The position numbers and the translations under genes are program-made. A DNA stretch of 64,000 nucleotides from Burkholderiales bacterium (lineage in GTDB: Bacteria > Pseudomonadota > Gammaproteobacteria > Burkholderiales > Burkholderiaceae_D), in assembly GCA_016177875.1 (NCBI GenBank), contig JACOUL010000055.1:1-64000 (forward strand), read 5' to 3'. Below the pieces are notes generated by a model. That model saw only the letters and a program-made list of their open reading frames with translations, was not told where the DNA came from and searched no databases. Positions 43,261 to 54,631 of this stretch are shown here, one piece after another. The stretch's first letter is position 1. Every line of letters begins with the position of its first letter.

Positions 43261-43896
43261 TTAACTTGCAAGTTTTGCCGGCAGCTCAACGGCTTTTTTC
43301 GCCACCAGTTCGGGCGGTGCAACCACGCCCATGGATACGATGTATTTCAAGGCTTCGTCCACCGTCATAGCAAGCTCGATGGTGTCTGCCTTGGGCATCA
43401 TCAAGAAATAGCCGCCGGTCGGATTCGGGGTGGTGGGGACATAGACGCTGATGTAATCGCCCTGCAAATGGTTTTTGACATCGCCGCCGGGAGCCCCCGT
43501 AACGAAAGCGATCGTCCATGAACCTTTGCGCGGGAATTCGACCAGGACTGCCTTGCGGAAGGCATTGCCGGAGGAAGACAACAAAGTATCCGACACTTGC
43601 TTGACGCTCGAATAAATCGAGTTCACCACGGGGATGCGCTTCAAAATCAATTCCCATAGGCGAAGCACGCGCTTGCCGATGAAATTGCGCGCCGCAACGC
43701 CGGTAATGAAGACAATCAACAGCGTGAGAATCACGCCCATGCCGGGAATCTTGTACTTCAAAAACACTTCCGGACGCCACTGTTCGGGCAGCAACAGCAG
43801 CGACTGATCCATCGTACCGATGATGGTCTTCAAGACCCAAAGCGTAATAGCCAAGGGCACGAGAATCAGTAAGCCGGTAACGAAATATTTGCGCAT
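43261..43896 (-). CDS. DUF502 family membrane protein
   Basis: 211 residues. Two TM helices at about 5-25 (YFVTGLLILVPLAITLWVL) and about 52-72 (IPGMGVILTLLIVFITGV), then a cytoplasmic domain with the DUF502 signature RIPVVNSIYSSVKQVSDTLLSS and YISVYVPTTPNPTGGYF. Function unknown; the family is commonly found beside fmdB and aspS in betaproteobacteria, as here. The stop is about 20 bp before the aspS ATG. Confidence 0.92.
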   Translation of the reverse strand: MRKYFVTGLLILVPLAITLWVLKTIIGTMDQSLLLLPEQWRPEVFLKYKIPGMGVILTLLIVFITGVAARNFIGKRVLRLWELILKRIPVVNSIYSSVKQVSDTLLSSSGNAFRKAVLVEFPRKGSWTIAFVTGAPGGDVKNHLQGDYISVYVPTTPNPTGGYFLMMPKADTIELAMTVDEALKYIVSMGVVAPPELVAKKAVELPAKLAS

Positions 43897-43950
43897 GTTT
43901 TTTCCGTGCGCCGCGCATGGTATTGCGCGGCAATCGATAGGAAGTCTTGC

Positions 43951-44253
43951 TTAGCTTGGGTCGGATTTGCCGCCGGATGTGTCGGCCGATGCAGCAGCCG
44001 TGCCAGTGTCCGATGCGGTAGAACTCGCTGACGATTCGGTCGATCCCGTCTTACCGCCATTACTGCTATTGCCGCCGCGGAAGTCAGTAACATACCAGCC
44101 GCTTCCTTTCAATTGAAATCCAGCCGCCGTGAGTTGCTTTTTAAACGTAGGCTGGTTGCAAGAAGGGCAGTCGGTCAGAGGCACATCAGACACTTTTTGC
44201 AACACATCCTTGGCAAAACCGCAGTTTTGACAACGATATGCATAAATCGGCAT
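43951..44253 (-). CDS. FmdB family zinc-ribbon protein
   Basis: 100 residues. MPIYAYRCQNCGFAKD gives the first CxxC and DCPSCNQPTF the second, a zinc-ribbon (FmdB/CxxC_CxxC_SSSS). The C-terminal third is Ser/Gly/Thr-rich and low complexity. Named for a putative regulator of formamidase; actual function unknown. Upstream of the DUF502 gene by 54 bp. Confidence 0.9.
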   Translation of the reverse strand: MPIYAYRCQNCGFAKDVLQKVSDVPLTDCPSCNQPTFKKQLTAAGFQLKGSGWYVTDFRGGNSSNGGKTGSTESSASSTASDTGTAAASADTSGGKSDPS

Positions 44254-44389
44254 GAAAAACCTCGCAAAAATTATCCAAAACCCTGAATTATAAAGGTTTT
44301 CGGCGGGGTTTTTAAGATTTACGAAGCCTTCTCTCCACGAACCGACCGCGGTCCAAGACGAGCGCCTGAATTCGCATCACCAATTTACT

Positions 44390-45862
44390 TTAGGCGCCTA
44401 AGCCTTCGACGTGATGTACCGCTTCATGACGGTTCTTCAGCATTTGCGGCAAGAGCGACCCGGCCACCATGCCGACCAATGCAGCGATCAGACCTGCAAG
44501 CTGCCCCGGAAATGCCTTGCTTAGCACCTCGCCCCCAACCTGCGGAAAGAACAAAATCCACACGCCGATGCCGGCGCCTACGGAAAGGATTGCGCCCTGC
44601 GTCGTTGCGCGCTTCCAATACAGTCCCATCACGAGCGGCACAAATGCGCCAACCAATGTGACCTGATACGCCGACGACACCAGGTCATATATCGAGGTGC
44701 CTTTCATGGCGATCGCATAGGCCAGCACCAGTCCAGCAAACACGACGAGCGTGGAACGCATTGCGAACAATTGCTGGCGGTCGCTCATATTGGGGCGCAG
44801 ATTTTTTAGAATGTTTTCAACGAAGCTGGTGGAAGGCGCAAGCAACGTAGCCGAAGACGTACTCTTGATCGCAGAAAGCAATGCGCCGAAGAACAAGATT
44901 TGCATAATCAGCGGCATCTTGGGATTCATGATGAAAGTTGGCAGCAATTTCTGGTAATCGTTTTTTGCCATATCGAGCGCGCTTGAACCCATCACCACCA
45001 CCGCGCAAGCAACAATGAACATGGGGACGAAAGCAAACAAGATATAGCTCACACCGCCGATGACCGCGCCGTTACGCGCGGTTTTCTCATCCTTGGCGGA
45101 CATCACGCGCTGAAATACGTCTTGCTGCGGAATACTGCCGAGCATCATGGTCAATCCGGCGCCGATAAACATCGCGATCTCGGTGAATGTCGGCGGCGGC
45201 AGAAATTTCCACAAGTCGGCTTTCGCCGCCATGGCGAACACCTTATCGGCGCCGCCCGCCAGATCGGCCGAGAAGAACGCGATGATGGACAAGCCGATCA
45301 CCAGCACGATCATTTGAATGAAATCGGTCCAGGCGACAGCGAGAAAGCCGCCGATCACCACGTAGACCAATACGGCAAGCGTGCCGATGATCATGCCTGT
45401 GGTTTCCGACATAGCGCCATTGGTCAGGACAGAAAACACCAGGCCAAGCGCCGTAATCTGCGCGGCCACCCAACCCAGGTAGCTCAACATAATCGCGAGC
45501 GAACAAAATACCTCGATACCCTTGCCGTAACGCTGACGATAAAAGTCGCCTATCGTGAGCAAATTTTGCTTATAGAGCTTGGTGGCGAAAAACAAACCAA
45601 CCAAAATCAAGCAGGTACCGGCACCGAACGGGTCCTCGACGATGGCATTCAAACCGCCTTGCACAAATTTGGCCGGGATACCCATCACTGTTTCCGCGCC
45701 AAACCAGGTTGCGAAGGTGGTGGTCACCACCATGATCAGCGGCAGGCTACGCCCGGCGATGGCGAAGTCGCTGGTGTTTTTGATGCGCGTGCCTGCCCAC
45801 ACGCCGATCGCCAGCGTACCCAGCAAATACAAGACCACAAAGGAAATCAGCGTAACGTTCAT
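44390..45862 (-). CDS. Sodium:solute symporter (SSS family)
   Basis: 490 residues, about 12-13 TM helices. SSS signatures are GRSLPLIMVVTTTFATWFGAETVMG near the start and GGFLAVAWTDFIQMIV (LeuT-fold TM6-like) in the middle; SSATLLAPSTSFVENIL marks the second Na+ site Ser/Thr region. Substrate unknown (proline, pantothenate, acetate or urea-type symporters share this frame). ATG 45862 has GGAG 8 nt upstream; the longer frame is rejected. Stands alone between fmdB (136-bp gap with no clear feature) and ubiB. Confidence 0.88.
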   Translation of the reverse strand: MNVTLISFVVLYLLGTLAIGVWAGTRIKNTSDFAIAGRSLPLIMVVTTTFATWFGAETVMGIPAKFVQGGLNAIVEDPFGAGTCLILVGLFFATKLYKQNLLTIGDFYRQRYGKGIEVFCSLAIMLSYLGWVAAQITALGLVFSVLTNGAMSETTGMIIGTLAVLVYVVIGGFLAVAWTDFIQMIVLVIGLSIIAFFSADLAGGADKVFAMAAKADLWKFLPPPTFTEIAMFIGAGLTMMLGSIPQQDVFQRVMSAKDEKTARNGAVIGGVSYILFAFVPMFIVACAVVVMGSSALDMAKNDYQKLLPTFIMNPKMPLIMQILFFGALLSAIKSTSSATLLAPSTSFVENILKNLRPNMSDRQQLFAMRSTLVVFAGLVLAYAIAMKGTSIYDLVSSAYQVTLVGAFVPLVMGLYWKRATTQGAILSVGAGIGVWILFFPQVGGEVLSKAFPGQLAGLIAALVGMVAGSLLPQMLKNRHEAVHHVEGLGA

Positions 45863-45927
45863 AGGAGAGGCTCCGCGTGAAAAAACTGAGCGATTATAAA
45901 GGATTGCGGAGGTCAAATTTCACGATG

Positions 45928-45959
45928 AAAGACCATGGCCTTTCTCAAGTATGGTCTTT
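45928..45959. terminator. Inverted repeat downstream of ubiB (possible weak terminator)
   Basis: AAAGACCAT (45928-45936) pairs exactly with ATGGTCTTT (45951-45959) around a 14-nt loop, 16 bp after the ubiB stop. Only TTTC follows on the minus strand, so termination may be weak. Confidence 0.4.
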
Positions 45960-45974
45960 GCCGCCGCTAGCTGT

Positions 45975-47546
45975 TTACAAGAACAGCCGATACCAGTGCC
46001 AGTAAATCTGCATGATGAGGACGCCCGCCACAGCACCGCCGCCGAAATAGACGATGAGCCCTAGCAGCAGATTGGTGCGCTTTTGCTCGGCAAGCAAAGC
46101 TTTCAGCAACTCCGGTTCGGGTTGGGAGGTTTCGACGCGCTGGGACAGGGCCTGATGCAATAAGCGCGGCAATTGCGGAATCAGCTTGCTGTAATGCGGC
46201 GCCTCGATCTTGAGGCGCTCCACTAAACCGCGCCATCCGACCTGCTCCTGCATCCAACGCTCAAGGTAAGGCTTGGCGGTCTTCCACAAATCAAGATCGG
46301 GATCGAGCTGGCGCCCGAGTCCTTCGATATTCAACAGCGTCTTTTGCAGCAGTACCAGTTGCGGCTGCACTTCGACATTAAAACGGCGCGACGTTTGGAA
46401 CAGTCGCAAGAGCACTTGGCCAAACGAGATTTCCTTCAAGGGCCGATCGAAAATCGGCTCGCAACATGCCCGCACTGCCGCTTCCAATTCATCGACACGG
46501 GTATCCTTCGGAGCCCAACCCGATTCGATGTGCGCCTCGGCCACACGCTTGTAATCGCGCCGGAAAAATGCGAGGAAGTTTTGCGAAAGATATTCCTTAT
46601 CGAAGTCGGTCAAGGTGCCGACAATGCCGAAGTCCAGCGCGATGTAGCGGCCGAAGGTCGCAGGTTCGGTCGACACGAGAATATTTCCAGGGTGCATATC
46701 GGCGTGAAAGAAACCGTCGCGAAACACCTGCGTGAAAAAAATTTCGACGCCGTCGCTGGACAGCTTTTTTAAATCGATACCGGCCGCCAGCAAGCGCTCT
46801 TTTTGCGAAATCGGAATGCCGTTCATGCGTTCCATGACGATGACGTTGGTGGAGCAATAATCCCAAATCATCTCCGGCACGAGCAACAACTCGGAATCGG
46901 CAAAATTGCGGCGCAATTGGCTGGCATTGGCCGCTTCGCGCATCAGATCGAGTTCGTCATGCAAATACTTATCGAATTCGGCGACAACTTCGCGTGGCTT
47001 CAAGCGCCGTCCGTCTGCCCATAGGCGTTCGATCCAAGCAGCGGCGATGTACATCAAGCCGATATCTTCTTCGATCGATTTGCGCATGCCGGGACGCAGC
47101 ACTTTGACCGCCACTTCCCGTCCGTTTTTCAGCGTGGCGAAATGAACTTGAGCGATTGAAGCGGAGGCGACGGGCGTGCGTTCAAAATGCGCGAATAATT
47201 GATCCGGATGCGCGCCGAGCGAACGAATGATTTCCGCAATCGCGAGGTCCGAGTCAAACGGCGGCACGCGATCCTGCAGCAGCGCCAATTCGTCGGCAAT
47301 ATCCGCGGGCAGCAAGTCGCGGCGGGTCGACAACAGCTGGCCGAATTTCACGAAAATCGGTCCTAAGTCTTCCAATGCGCGCCGCAAACGCACGCCGCGC
47401 GGCGCCGACAAGTCGCGCCAAAACACCATGCGCTTGGCAATGCCACCGGTACGGGCATGCGGCAGGCTGGACATCGCCATATGGTCTAAGCCATAGCGAA
47501 TCACGACCCGCATGATTTTTAAGACCCGCAAAAATTTGACTAGCAT
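45975..47546 (-). CDS. ubiB: UbiB, atypical kinase/ATPase for ubiquinone biosynthesis
   Basis: 523 residues of the ABC1/ADCK/UbiB family. The KxGQ motif occurs in [17 protein letters not shown], the Ala-rich loop is [13 protein letters not shown], then [10 protein letters not shown] and HADMHPGN with ALDFGIVG (metal-binding DFG). Two C-terminal TM helices ([18 protein letters not shown] and following) anchor it to the inner membrane. Needed for aerobic ubiquinone formation. It starts 3 bp after the ubiJ stop in the leftward ubiE - Tim44-like - ubiJ - ubiB operon. Confidence 0.95.
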   Translation of the reverse strand: MLVKFLRVLKIMRVVIRYGLDHMAMSSLPHARTGGIAKRMVFWRDLSAPRGVRLRRALEDLGPIFVKFGQLLSTRRDLLPADIADELALLQDRVPPFDSDLAIAEIIRSLGAHPDQLFAHFERTPVASASIAQVHFATLKNGREVAVKVLRPGMRKSIEEDIGLMYIAAAWIERLWADGRRLKPREVVAEFDKYLHDELDLMREAANASQLRRNFADSELLLVPEMIWDYCSTNVIVMERMNGIPISQKERLLAAGIDLKKLSSDGVEIFFTQVFRDGFFHADMHPGNILVSTEPATFGRYIALDFGIVGTLTDFDKEYLSQNFLAFFRRDYKRVAEAHIESGWAPKDTRVDELEAAVRACCEPIFDRPLKEISFGQVLLRLFQTSRRFNVEVQPQLVLLQKTLLNIEGLGRQLDPDLDLWKTAKPYLERWMQEQVGWRGLVERLKIEAPHYSKLIPQLPRLLHQALSQRVETSQPEPELLKALLAEQKRTNLLLGLIVYFGGGAVAGVLIMQIYWHWYRLFL

Positions 47547-47549
47547 GGA

Positions 47550-48125
47550 TTACTCTTCAATTTTCTGTATGCGCTTTTCAAGGCGCTCGACATCGTCGCG
47601 CAAGCGCGCCACTTCGCGCGCGAAATCCGACAAGGGTTGCGCGCGCATCAGCATCGGATCTTCTTCCAAAAAATATTCCGACAGATTTTCCGCAAGCGCT
47701 TGTCCGGTTGACTTAATGGTTGCAGCAACGGATTTGGCCCCGCCGACGATCCGATGGGCGGCAATGTCGCCCACTAATTTGCTCAAATCTTCTTCAGCTT
47801 CCCATTTCAGATTCTGGGCTAATTGCGAAATGATATGGGCAAAATCGGCGTCGCCTTCAACCTGCACGTAGGACACCGCACGCTCGCGATTTTGCAAGAT
47901 GAGCGGAATATCCGCGGGCTTGATACGGATGACGACGTTTTCTACTGCATCTTGGCTCGCCGCTTGCAGCATGCCATCGTTCGCCACTTGCCATTTCATT
48001 GCAAATGCACCGGCATCGATACGCGCCACTTTGCCGACATGCGTCCGCAACTTGTCGCTGGCCCAGGATTCCTGCGCCAGCACATGATTGATTGCTGCCG
48101 GCAGGAGAGAGAAAAGGGAATTCAT
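47550..48125 (-). CDS. ubiJ: UbiJ, SCP2-domain ubiquinone accessory protein
   Basis: 191 residues. The N-terminal SCP2-like lipid-binding domain (about 10-115: HVGKVARIDAGAFAMKWQV, YVQVEGDADFAHIISQLAQNLKWEAEEDLSKLVGDIAAHRI) is followed by a C-terminal coiled coil (FAREVARLRDDVERLEKRIQKIE). UbiJ supports the soluble Ubi metabolon. ATG at 48125 is used since the longer frame would overlap the Tim44-like gene. Between Tim44-like and ubiB genes, as in related genomes. Confidence 0.92.
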   Translation of the reverse strand: MNSLFSLLPAAINHVLAQESWASDKLRTHVGKVARIDAGAFAMKWQVANDGMLQAASQDAVENVVIRIKPADIPLILQNRERAVSYVQVEGDADFAHIISQLAQNLKWEAEEDLSKLVGDIAAHRIVGGAKSVAATIKSTGQALAENLSEYFLEEDPMLMRAQPLSDFAREVARLRDDVERLEKRIQKIEE

Positions 48126-48157
48126 GAGATGAATGGCCGTAAGCTGGCCGGAACAGG

Positions 48158-48913
48158 CTAAGCCGGCTGCTGGATCTCCGCCAGTACCCAGCTGCGATGG
48201 CCGTCGAGCGGCTTGGACAAACTCCAAACTTCGGAGAACGGCGCAACTTCCGCGTCATCTTCCTTCACCATACCGGTGAATTTGACTGTCGCAATGTAAT
48301 ACTCGCCGACCGTTTCCACGCCCTGCAGCTCGGCGCCCAATGTGACGACCTCGGTCGCGCTCGGCGCCGCGCCGCGCTCGTTTAACTGCTTGCAAAACTC
48401 GCCGAACAATTCGCGCGTGGTAAAGCGCCGAATGTCTTTGACATCCGCATTGTCCCAGGACGCCTGCAAACGCATGAAATAGGCCTTGGTCTTTCGCAAA
48501 AAACGCGGCACGTCGAAATCTGCAGGCACACTCCACGAACCGGGGGGGACCTCGGTCTTTCCCAGGTTTGCGGCACTCTTCGTATGCAATTGCGGTTCCT
48601 TGCGGGCACGCGGGTCGATCGTTTCATAGCCCCCAACATAAGTCGCCGGACCATTGTCGTCGTAGCGATTACGCGAGGAGGAGTTACGCCTGCGTGCAAT
48701 CACAATGACGGTGACCACTGCAATGACGGCGAGCACAATCGCCACTGCGACCACCGGATTTTCGAGCATGGTTTTCCAGGGATTCGCATGTTGTTCCAGC
48801 ATGGACGCCGGAACAGCAACGCTGGCGCTATCGGCTCCGGCTGTTTGGGCGTACGCAACCGTCATTCCCTGCAGGGCGGCAGTAAAAACCAAAGCGATCC
48901 GAGACAGATTCAT
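48158..48913 (-). CDS. Tim44-like domain protein
   Basis: 251 residues with a signal peptide (LSRIALVFTAALQGMTVAYA), one TM helix (about 57-76: VVAVAIVLAVIAVVTVIVIA), a linker and a C-terminal Tim44-like domain (about 130-250: FLRKTKAYFMRLQASWDNADVKDIRRFTTRELFGEF and FTGMVKEDD). The Tim44 domain is a cone-shaped lipid/protein-binding fold. ATG 48913 has GGAG 6 nt upstream; a GTG at 48925 is less likely. Its place between ubiE and ubiJ suggests membrane-associated support for quinone synthesis, which is inference. Confidence 0.85.
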   Translation of the reverse strand: MNLSRIALVFTAALQGMTVAYAQTAGADSASVAVPASMLEQHANPWKTMLENPVVAVAIVLAVIAVVTVIVIARRRNSSSRNRYDDNGPATYVGGYETIDPRARKEPQLHTKSAANLGKTEVPPGSWSVPADFDVPRFLRKTKAYFMRLQASWDNADVKDIRRFTTRELFGEFCKQLNERGAAPSATEVVTLGAELQGVETVGEYYIATVKFTGMVKEDDAEVAPFSEVWSLSKPLDGHRSWVLAEIQQPA

Positions 48914-48934
48914 GCGAAGCTCCACTTGATACTT

Positions 48935-49669
48935 TTATAACTTGATTCCAGTATGCAGCGCCGCCACGCCGGCTGTCAAATTGAAGTATTCCACTTTGTC
49001 CAGACCCGCGGTTTCCATCATGCCTTTCAAGGTTTCCTGGTCAGGATGCATACGGATCGACTCGGCTAGATAACGGTAGCTGTCGGAATCGTTGGCGATA
49101 CGCTTGCCCAGCCAGGGCAATACGGAAAATGAATAGACATCGTAAGGCCTTTGCAACGGCTCCCACACCTTGGAAAATTCCAGTACCAGCAATTTACCGC
49201 CCGGCTTCAATACGCGGCGCATTTCGGCAAGTGCTGCATCCTTATGCGTCATATTGCGCAAACCAAAGGCGACCGTGATGCGATCGAAGTAGTTATCCGG
49301 GAAAGGCAGCTTCTCGGCATCGCATAGCGCGATGGGTGTAATCATGCCCTTGTTGAGCAAACGATCGCGGCCAACCTTCAACATCGATTCATTGATATCG
49401 GTGAGCCATACTTCGCCGGTCGGACCGGCTTGCTTGGCGAATGCCTTGGCCAAGTCGCCGGTGCCGCCGGCAATATCCAACACTTTGAAACCGGGACGCA
49501 CGCCGGCTTGGGCAATGGTGAATGCCTTCCAGACACGATGCAAACCCGCCGACATCAGATCGTTCATGACGTCGTACTTGGCGGCCACTGAATGGAAGAC
49601 TTCGGCGACCTTCTTTACCTTCTCTTCTTCAGCGACGGTTTGATAACCAAAATGCGTGGTATTGGACAT
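48935..49669 (-). CDS. ubiE: UbiE, demethylmenaquinol/ubiquinol C-methyltransferase
   Basis: 244 residues, SAM-dependent. Start [12 protein letters not shown]; the MenG/UbiE signatures [17 protein letters not shown] and [16 protein letters not shown] are seen; the SAM site is [15 protein letters not shown]. Carries out the C-methylation of ubiquinone (and menaquinone) rings. The start at 49669 leaves a 52-bp gap to DUF971; the longer open frame is rejected as overlapping it. First of the Ubi group. Confidence 0.95.
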   Translation of the reverse strand: MSNTTHFGYQTVAEEEKVKKVAEVFHSVAAKYDVMNDLMSAGLHRVWKAFTIAQAGVRPGFKVLDIAGGTGDLAKAFAKQAGPTGEVWLTDINESMLKVGRDRLLNKGMITPIALCDAEKLPFPDNYFDRITVAFGLRNMTHKDAALAEMRRVLKPGGKLLVLEFSKVWEPLQRPYDVYSFSVLPWLGKRIANDSDSYRYLAESIRMHPDQETLKGMMETAGLDKVEYFNLTAGVAALHTGIKL

Positions 49670-49721
49670 GGCGGGCTGCGCGTACGGGAAGCCGCCATTA
49701 TACAGGCCGCTTACGTTCGAT

Positions 49722-50114
49722 CTAGCCTGGATTTCCCATGGGCGCATCGCGCCCGGATTCGCGCGTAAAGCCGGCGGTTTCCAGGCGGTGGAGATAGTCT
49801 TCCCAAAGATTTGCCTGCTCGCAGCCTAAGCGATACAAATAATCCCAAGAATAGATGCCGGTATTGTGGTCGTCGGAAAAATGTAATTGCACGGCATAGT
49901 TGCCGACCTGGTCCACGGCGGTAAGCAAGACGTTGCGTTTGCCCGTTTGCAAGATTTCCTGTCCCTGCCCATGGCCGCGCACTTCCGCCGAGGGTGAATA
50001 CACACGCAGGAATTCGAAAGGCAGCGAAAAAACCTTGCCGTCATCGAAGGCGACTTCGAGAATGCGCGATTGCTTGTGAACGGTTAAAGCGGTCGGATTC
50101 GGCGTATCGGCCAT
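49722..50114 (-). CDS. DUF971 (gamma-butyrobetaine hydroxylase-like N-domain) protein
   Basis: 130 residues. The DUF971 core is [36 protein letters not shown] and [35 protein letters not shown]. The same domain forms the N-terminal module of gamma-butyrobetaine hydroxylases and of some Fe-S (ApbC/Mrp) proteins. Stand-alone function unknown. Located 9 bp after the HIT gene and upstream of ubiE. Confidence 0.9.
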   Translation of the reverse strand: MADTPNPTALTVHKQSRILEVAFDDGKVFSLPFEFLRVYSPSAEVRGHGQGQEILQTGKRNVLLTAVDQVGNYAVQLHFSDDHNTGIYSWDYLYRLGCEQANLWEDYLHRLETAGFTRESGRDAPMGNPG

Positions 50115-50123
50115 GATGTTCGT

Positions 50124-50546
50124 CTACGCGAAATGTCGCTTGAGGGCTTCACGCAGCGCCGGCAGCAATGCCCGGCGCGCATTCACGGCAGCGGGATCGG
50201 GCCAGCGCTGGGTTTGTGCCCAGACGGGTGAAGGAAAATGGAGATCTTCGCGATAACGCGGAATGACGTGCCAATGGACATGCGGCGTCATGTTGCCGAG
50301 CGACGCCACATTCACTTTATCCGGCTGCATCGTTTCACGCACTGCCGCCTCAACCTTCCATACGGCTTGCATGACAGCGTCGCGCTGTTGCGGATCGAGG
50401 TCGGTCATTTCGCCGACGTGCGAGTTCCAGATGACACGACAAAAGCCTGGATAATTCTTGTCGTCGACCAGCACCACACGAAAATCAGGCTGCTGGACGA
50501 GCACTTCGCCGCCCGCTTGATCGCACAGCTCGCAGCCTTCACTCAT
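50124..50546 (-). CDS. HIT family protein
   Basis: 140 residues. The histidine triad is [13 protein letters not shown] (H-x-H-x-H), with the upstream [10 protein letters not shown] and an N-terminal CELC pair that could hold zinc. HIT proteins are nucleotide hydrolases/transferases (Hint/Ap4A-type). Start codon overlaps the stop of the large oxidoreductase gene by 4 nt (ATGA), so it is translated from the same message. Substrate unknown. Confidence 0.9.
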   Translation of the reverse strand: MSEGCELCDQAGGEVLVQQPDFRVVLVDDKNYPGFCRVIWNSHVGEMTDLDPQQRDAVMQAVWKVEAAVRETMQPDKVNVASLGNMTPHVHWHVIPRYREDLHFPSPVWAQTQRWPDPAAVNARRALLPALREALKRHFA

Positions 50547-53500
50547 ACCAATACCCGTTCGATGCCGCCGTTATTGGCTCTGGCCACATAATCGGGTAGC
50601 CAGTTTTCGCCGAGTAAATGGCGGGCCATCTCGACCACGATGTAGTCTGCGGTCGTGCCGGAATCCTCGTTGTAGCGGGACAGCCCCATGAAGCAGGACG
50701 GGCAAGACGTCAAAATTTTCACATCGCCTTGGAAGCCGTCTGTGCGCAACTTATCCGCACCTTTACGCATTTCTTCTTCCTTGCGAAAGCGAACTTGCGT
50801 GGAAATGTCGGGACGCGAAAACGCGAGGCTGCCCGACTCGCCGCAGCAGCGTTCGTTTTTCTCGACCTTCTGACCGTCGACCGTTGTGATCAGTGCGTTC
50901 ACCGTCTTCATCGGATCTTGCTGTTTCATCGGCGTGTGGCAAGGATCGTGGTACATGTAACGCACGCCGGTTACGCCTTCGAGCTTCACCCCTTTTTCCA
51001 AGAGATACTCGTGAATATCGATGATGCGGCAACCCGGGAAAATCTTCTCGAATTCGTAACGCTGCAGTTGATCGTAGCAAGTGCCGCAGGACACCACGAC
51101 AGTCGTGATGTCGAGGTAATGCAAGGTATTCGCCATGCTATGGAACAGCACGCGGTTGTCGGTGATCATTTTTTCCGACTTGTCATAGTCGCCTGAGCCG
51201 CGCTGCGGATAACCGCAGCACAAGTAACTCGGCGGCATAACGGTCTGCACACCGACGTGCCACAACATCGCTTGCGTGGCCAAGCCTACTTGCGAGAACA
51301 AGCGTTCGGAACCGCAACCCGGGAAATAAAACACCGCTTCCGAATCGGCCGAAGTCTTTTTCGGATCGCGAATAATCGGAATGACTTTGTCATCCTCGAT
51401 ATCCAACAAGGCGCGCGCGGTTTTCTTGGGTAAGTTCCCCGGCATCTTCTTGTTGATGAAGTGGATCACTTGCTCTTTGACGGCCGGCTTGCCATGGGTC
51501 GCGGGCGGCGCCTTGGTTTGCTTGCGCGCGACTTTCTTCAGCAAGGTGTTCGCCAAACGCTGGCCTTTGAAGGCCAAGCCGGTCATGCCCTTGTAGACCA
51601 AGTTGACGAAAGCCGGATTGGTGGCGTTTAGGTAAAGCATTTCGAATGCCACCGCCGGCTTGAACGATTGCTGCCCCATCTTGCGCAAAAGATTGCGCAT
51701 GTTCATCGAGACATCGCCGAAGTCGATATCGACCGGGCAAGGCGTGACGCACTTGTGACACACCGTGCAATGGTCGGCCACGTCTTCAAATTCTTCCCAG
51801 TGCTTGATCGACACGCCCCTGCGCGTTTGCTCTTCATACAGGAAGGCTTCGATCAACAGCGAGGTCGCCAGGATTTTGTTACGCGGTGAATACAGCAAAT
51901 TCGCGCGCGGCACGTGCGTGGCGCATACCGGTTTGCATTTGCCGCAGCGCAGACAATCCTTGACGCTGTTAGCGATGGCCCCAATATCGCTTTGCTGCAT
52001 GATCAGCGACTCGTGGCCCATCAAACCGAAGGAAGGCGTATAGGCATTGCGCAAGTCGGCCGGCAACTCAGGCAAATTCAAGAGCTTGCCCTTGTTGAAG
52101 CGGCCTTGCGGATCGATGCGCTCTTTGTACGCGCGGAAATCGCGCATCTCTTCATCGGTCAAAAATTCCAACTTGGTGATGCCGATGCCATGCTCGCCCG
52201 AGATCACGCCGTCGAGCGAACGCGCCAGCACCATGATGCGCTCGACCGCGCGGTGCGCGACTTGCAGCATTTCATAGTTATCGGAGTTGACCGGGATATT
52301 GGTGTGGACATTGCCGTCGCCGGCGTGCATGTGCAAAGCGACGAACACGCGTCCGCGCAAGACTTTTTTATGTATCGCGCTGCATTCATCGAGGATCAAG
52401 CGGAATGCCGCACCGTTGAAAATCTGCCGCAATTGCGCACGCACGTCCTGCTTCCAAGACACGCGCACCGTGCGGTCTTGCAGCACATGAAACACCATGG
52501 CGTCAGGCTGGCGCTGCAAGCGCTCGTCGAAAGTCTGCACCAGCTTTTCCAAACCGAGCGCCGCCAGTTCCGCCTTGGCTTGTGCCAGCGGTTTGTCGAA
52601 ATGAGTCAGCAAGTAATTCCAGCGCGCTTGCGTGCCTTCCAGCAGTTGCAGCGCTTGATTGACGCGATCGCCCAGCAACTCTTCCGGCGGAATGTCGTCA
52701 GCGTCGGCATCCTCATTCTTACCGAGCGGAAGATCGCCTTTAGCGAAGAACGCGCGTAATTCCGCCACCAGCTCAAGCTTATTTTGAATCGACAGTTCGA
52801 TATTGATGCGCTCGATGCCGTCGGTGTACTCACCCATGCGATTCAAGGGAATCACCACGTCTTCATTGATCTTGAAGGCATTGGTGTGGCGTGAAATCGC
52901 GGCGGTGCGCGCACGGTCGAGCCAAAACTTCTTGCGCGTTTCCGGGCTGACCGCGACGAATCCTTCGCCGACGCGGGTGTTCGCCATGCGAATCACTTCG
53001 GATGCCGCCCGTGCGACCGCGTCTTCATCGTCGCCGACGATATCGCCGAACAATGCCATCTTGGGCAGCACGCCGCGCTTGGATTTGGTCGCGTAACCGA
53101 CCGCCTTCAGGTAGCGCTCATCCAAGTGTTCCAGGCCGGCCAGAATCGCCCCACCCTTCTTGGTTTCCGAGTCAAGATAGTCCTTGATTTCCACGATCGA
53201 AGGAATCGCATCGCGCGCCTGGCCGAAGAATTCCAGGCACACCGTACGCGCATACTTCGGCATCTTGTGCAAAATCCAGCGCGCCGACGTAATCAAGCCA
53301 TCGGTGCCTTCCTTTTGAATGCCTGGCAAACCCGCCAGGAATTTATCGGTGACGTCTTTGCCCAAGCCTTCTTTGCGGAAACGCCGGCCTTCAATGTCCA
53401 GGTATTCGGTTTTGAACGGGGTTTGCTTTTTGCCTCGCTCGGCCGGATGGGTCCATTCGAGTTTGAACTTGGCGACCGGCGTATCGTGAATCTTGCCGAG

Positions 53501-54544
53501 GTTGTGCTCCAGCCGCGTCACTTCCAGCCAATCGCCATTCGGGTCGACCATGCGCCAGCTGGCGAGGTTATCCAAAGCAGTGCCCCACAGCACCGCCTTC
53601 TTGCCGCCGGCGTTCATGGCAATATTGCCGCCGATGCAGGACGCTTCGGCCGAGGTCGGGTCCACCGCAAAAACGAAGCCGGCTTTTTCCGCGGCGTCCG
53701 ACACGCGCTTGGTCACCACGCCGGCGCCGGAATAGATGGTCGCGTAGTCGCGATCCACGCCGGGCAGGCGCGTCATTTCAACCGCCCCCAATTGCTCCAG
53801 CTTCTCGGTGTTGATCACGGCTGACAAAGGCGTCAGGGGAACAGCACCGCCGGTGTAACCCGTGCCGCCGCCGCGCGGAATAATGGTCAAACCCAGCTCG
53901 ATACAGCCCTTGACCAAGCCGGCCATCTCTTCTTCAGTGTCCGGTGTGAGCACCACGAAGGGGTATTCGACGCGCCAGTCGGTGGCGTCGGTCACATGAG
54001 AAACACGCGACAAACCGTCAAACTTGATATTGTCCTTGGCGGTGTAACGACCCAGCACGCGGTTGGCGCGCTTGCGCAAATCGTAGGTATTGCGAAACTC
54101 TTCGGCAAAATCGGCCACCGCTTTTTTCGCCGCCTGCAAGAGCGTGCCGACATTGGCGCTGCGGCGTGCGGCATTGGGGTCGCTTGCCTCTCCATGCTCA
54201 GTAGACTGGCGGCGCCTTTCAACTTCCGCGAGCCGGTGGTTCAAAGCGTCGATCAGATCCTGGCGGCGCTTCGGATTATCGAGCATGTCGTCCTGCAGAT
54301 ACGGATTGCGGCGCACGACCCAGACATCGCCCAAGACTTCATACAGCATGCGCGCAGAACGGCCTGTTTGGCGTTCGCTGCGCAATTCATCGAGCAGCGT
54401 CCACGCCTCTTCGCCCAACAAGCGAATCACGATTTCTCGGTCGGAGAAAGAGGTGTAGTTGTAAGGGATTTCACGCAAACGCGTGGGAGCAGCGCCGGTA
54501 GGCGCATCGGCCAAGAGAGCTTGGATTTGAGCTGGTGCGTTCAT
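50543..54544 (-). CDS. Giant FAD-linked oxidoreductase with iron-sulfur module (GlcD-GlcF-type fusion, DUF3683)
   Basis: 1333 residues. Order: a DUF3683-type N-terminal part (about 1-190), FAD_binding_4 (about 195-400 with [17 protein letters not shown] and [12 protein letters not shown]), FAD-oxidase C-terminal domain (to about 790, [15 protein letters not shown] and [14 protein letters not shown]), two 4Fe-4S motifs ([16 protein letters not shown] and [15 protein letters not shown]) and two CCG domains ([41 protein letters not shown]). Such fusions oxidise 2-hydroxyacids (D-lactate, glycolate or D-2-hydroxyglutarate) and pass electrons to the quinone pool. ATG 54544 is used; 54553 also possible. 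Overlaps the HIT gene by ATGA. Confidence 0.92.
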   Translation of the reverse strand: MNAPAQIQALLADAPTGAAPTRLREIPYNYTSFSDREIVIRLLGEEAWTLLDELRSERQTGRSARMLYEVLGDVWVVRRNPYLQDDMLDNPKRRQDLIDALNHRLAEVERRRQSTEHGEASDPNAARRSANVGTLLQAAKKAVADFAEEFRNTYDLRKRANRVLGRYTAKDNIKFDGLSRVSHVTDATDWRVEYPFVVLTPDTEEEMAGLVKGCIELGLTIIPRGGGTGYTGGAVPLTPLSAVINTEKLEQLGAVEMTRLPGVDRDYATIYSGAGVVTKRVSDAAEKAGFVFAVDPTSAEASCIGGNIAMNAGGKKAVLWGTALDNLASWRMVDPNGDWLEVTRLEHNLGKIHDTPVAKFKLEWTHPAERGKKQTPFKTEYLDIEGRRFRKEGLGKDVTDKFLAGLPGIQKEGTDGLITSARWILHKMPKYARTVCLEFFGQARDAIPSIVEIKDYLDSETKKGGAILAGLEHLDERYLKAVGYATKSKRGVLPKMALFGDIVGDDEDAVARAASEVIRMANTRVGEGFVAVSPETRKKFWLDRARTAAISRHTNAFKINEDVVIPLNRMGEYTDGIERINIELSIQNKLELVAELRAFFAKGDLPLGKNEDADADDIPPEELLGDRVNQALQLLEGTQARWNYLLTHFDKPLAQAKAELAALGLEKLVQTFDERLQRQPDAMVFHVLQDRTVRVSWKQDVRAQLRQIFNGAAFRLILDECSAIHKKVLRGRVFVALHMHAGDGNVHTNIPVNSDNYEMLQVAHRAVERIMVLARSLDGVISGEHGIGITKLEFLTDEEMRDFRAYKERIDPQGRFNKGKLLNLPELPADLRNAYTPSFGLMGHESLIMQQSDIGAIANSVKDCLRCGKCKPVCATHVPRANLLYSPRNKILATSLLIEAFLYEEQTRRGVSIKHWEEFEDVADHCTVCHKCVTPCPVDIDFGDVSMNMRNLLRKMGQQSFKPAVAFEMLYLNATNPAFVNLVYKGMTGLAFKGQRLANTLLKKVARKQTKAPPATHGKPAVKEQVIHFINKKMPGNLPKKTARALLDIEDDKVIPIIRDPKKTSADSEAVFYFPGCGSERLFSQVGLATQAMLWHVGVQTVMPPSYLCCGYPQRGSGDYDKSEKMITDNRVLFHSMANTLHYLDITTVVVSCGTCYDQLQRYEFEKIFPGCRIIDIHEYLLEKGVKLEGVTGVRYMYHDPCHTPMKQQDPMKTVNALITTVDGQKVEKNERCCGESGSLAFSRPDISTQVRFRKEEEMRKGADKLRTDGFQGDVKILTSCPSCFMGLSRYNEDSGTTADYIVVEMARHLLGENWLPDYVARANNGGIERVLV

Positions 54545-54631
54545 GCTAGGCATTTTACCGTACCGCGCCGCACCATGCCGGAACACCCCTTAAGCAAAAT
54601 GGCAAAGAACCAGGAGCTTAAAATAAAGTGC

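Noticed and set aside
44254..44389. Terminator upstream of fmdB
   Set aside because: Possible AAAACCC/GGGGTTTT pairing has a large loop and poor stem; not convincing.
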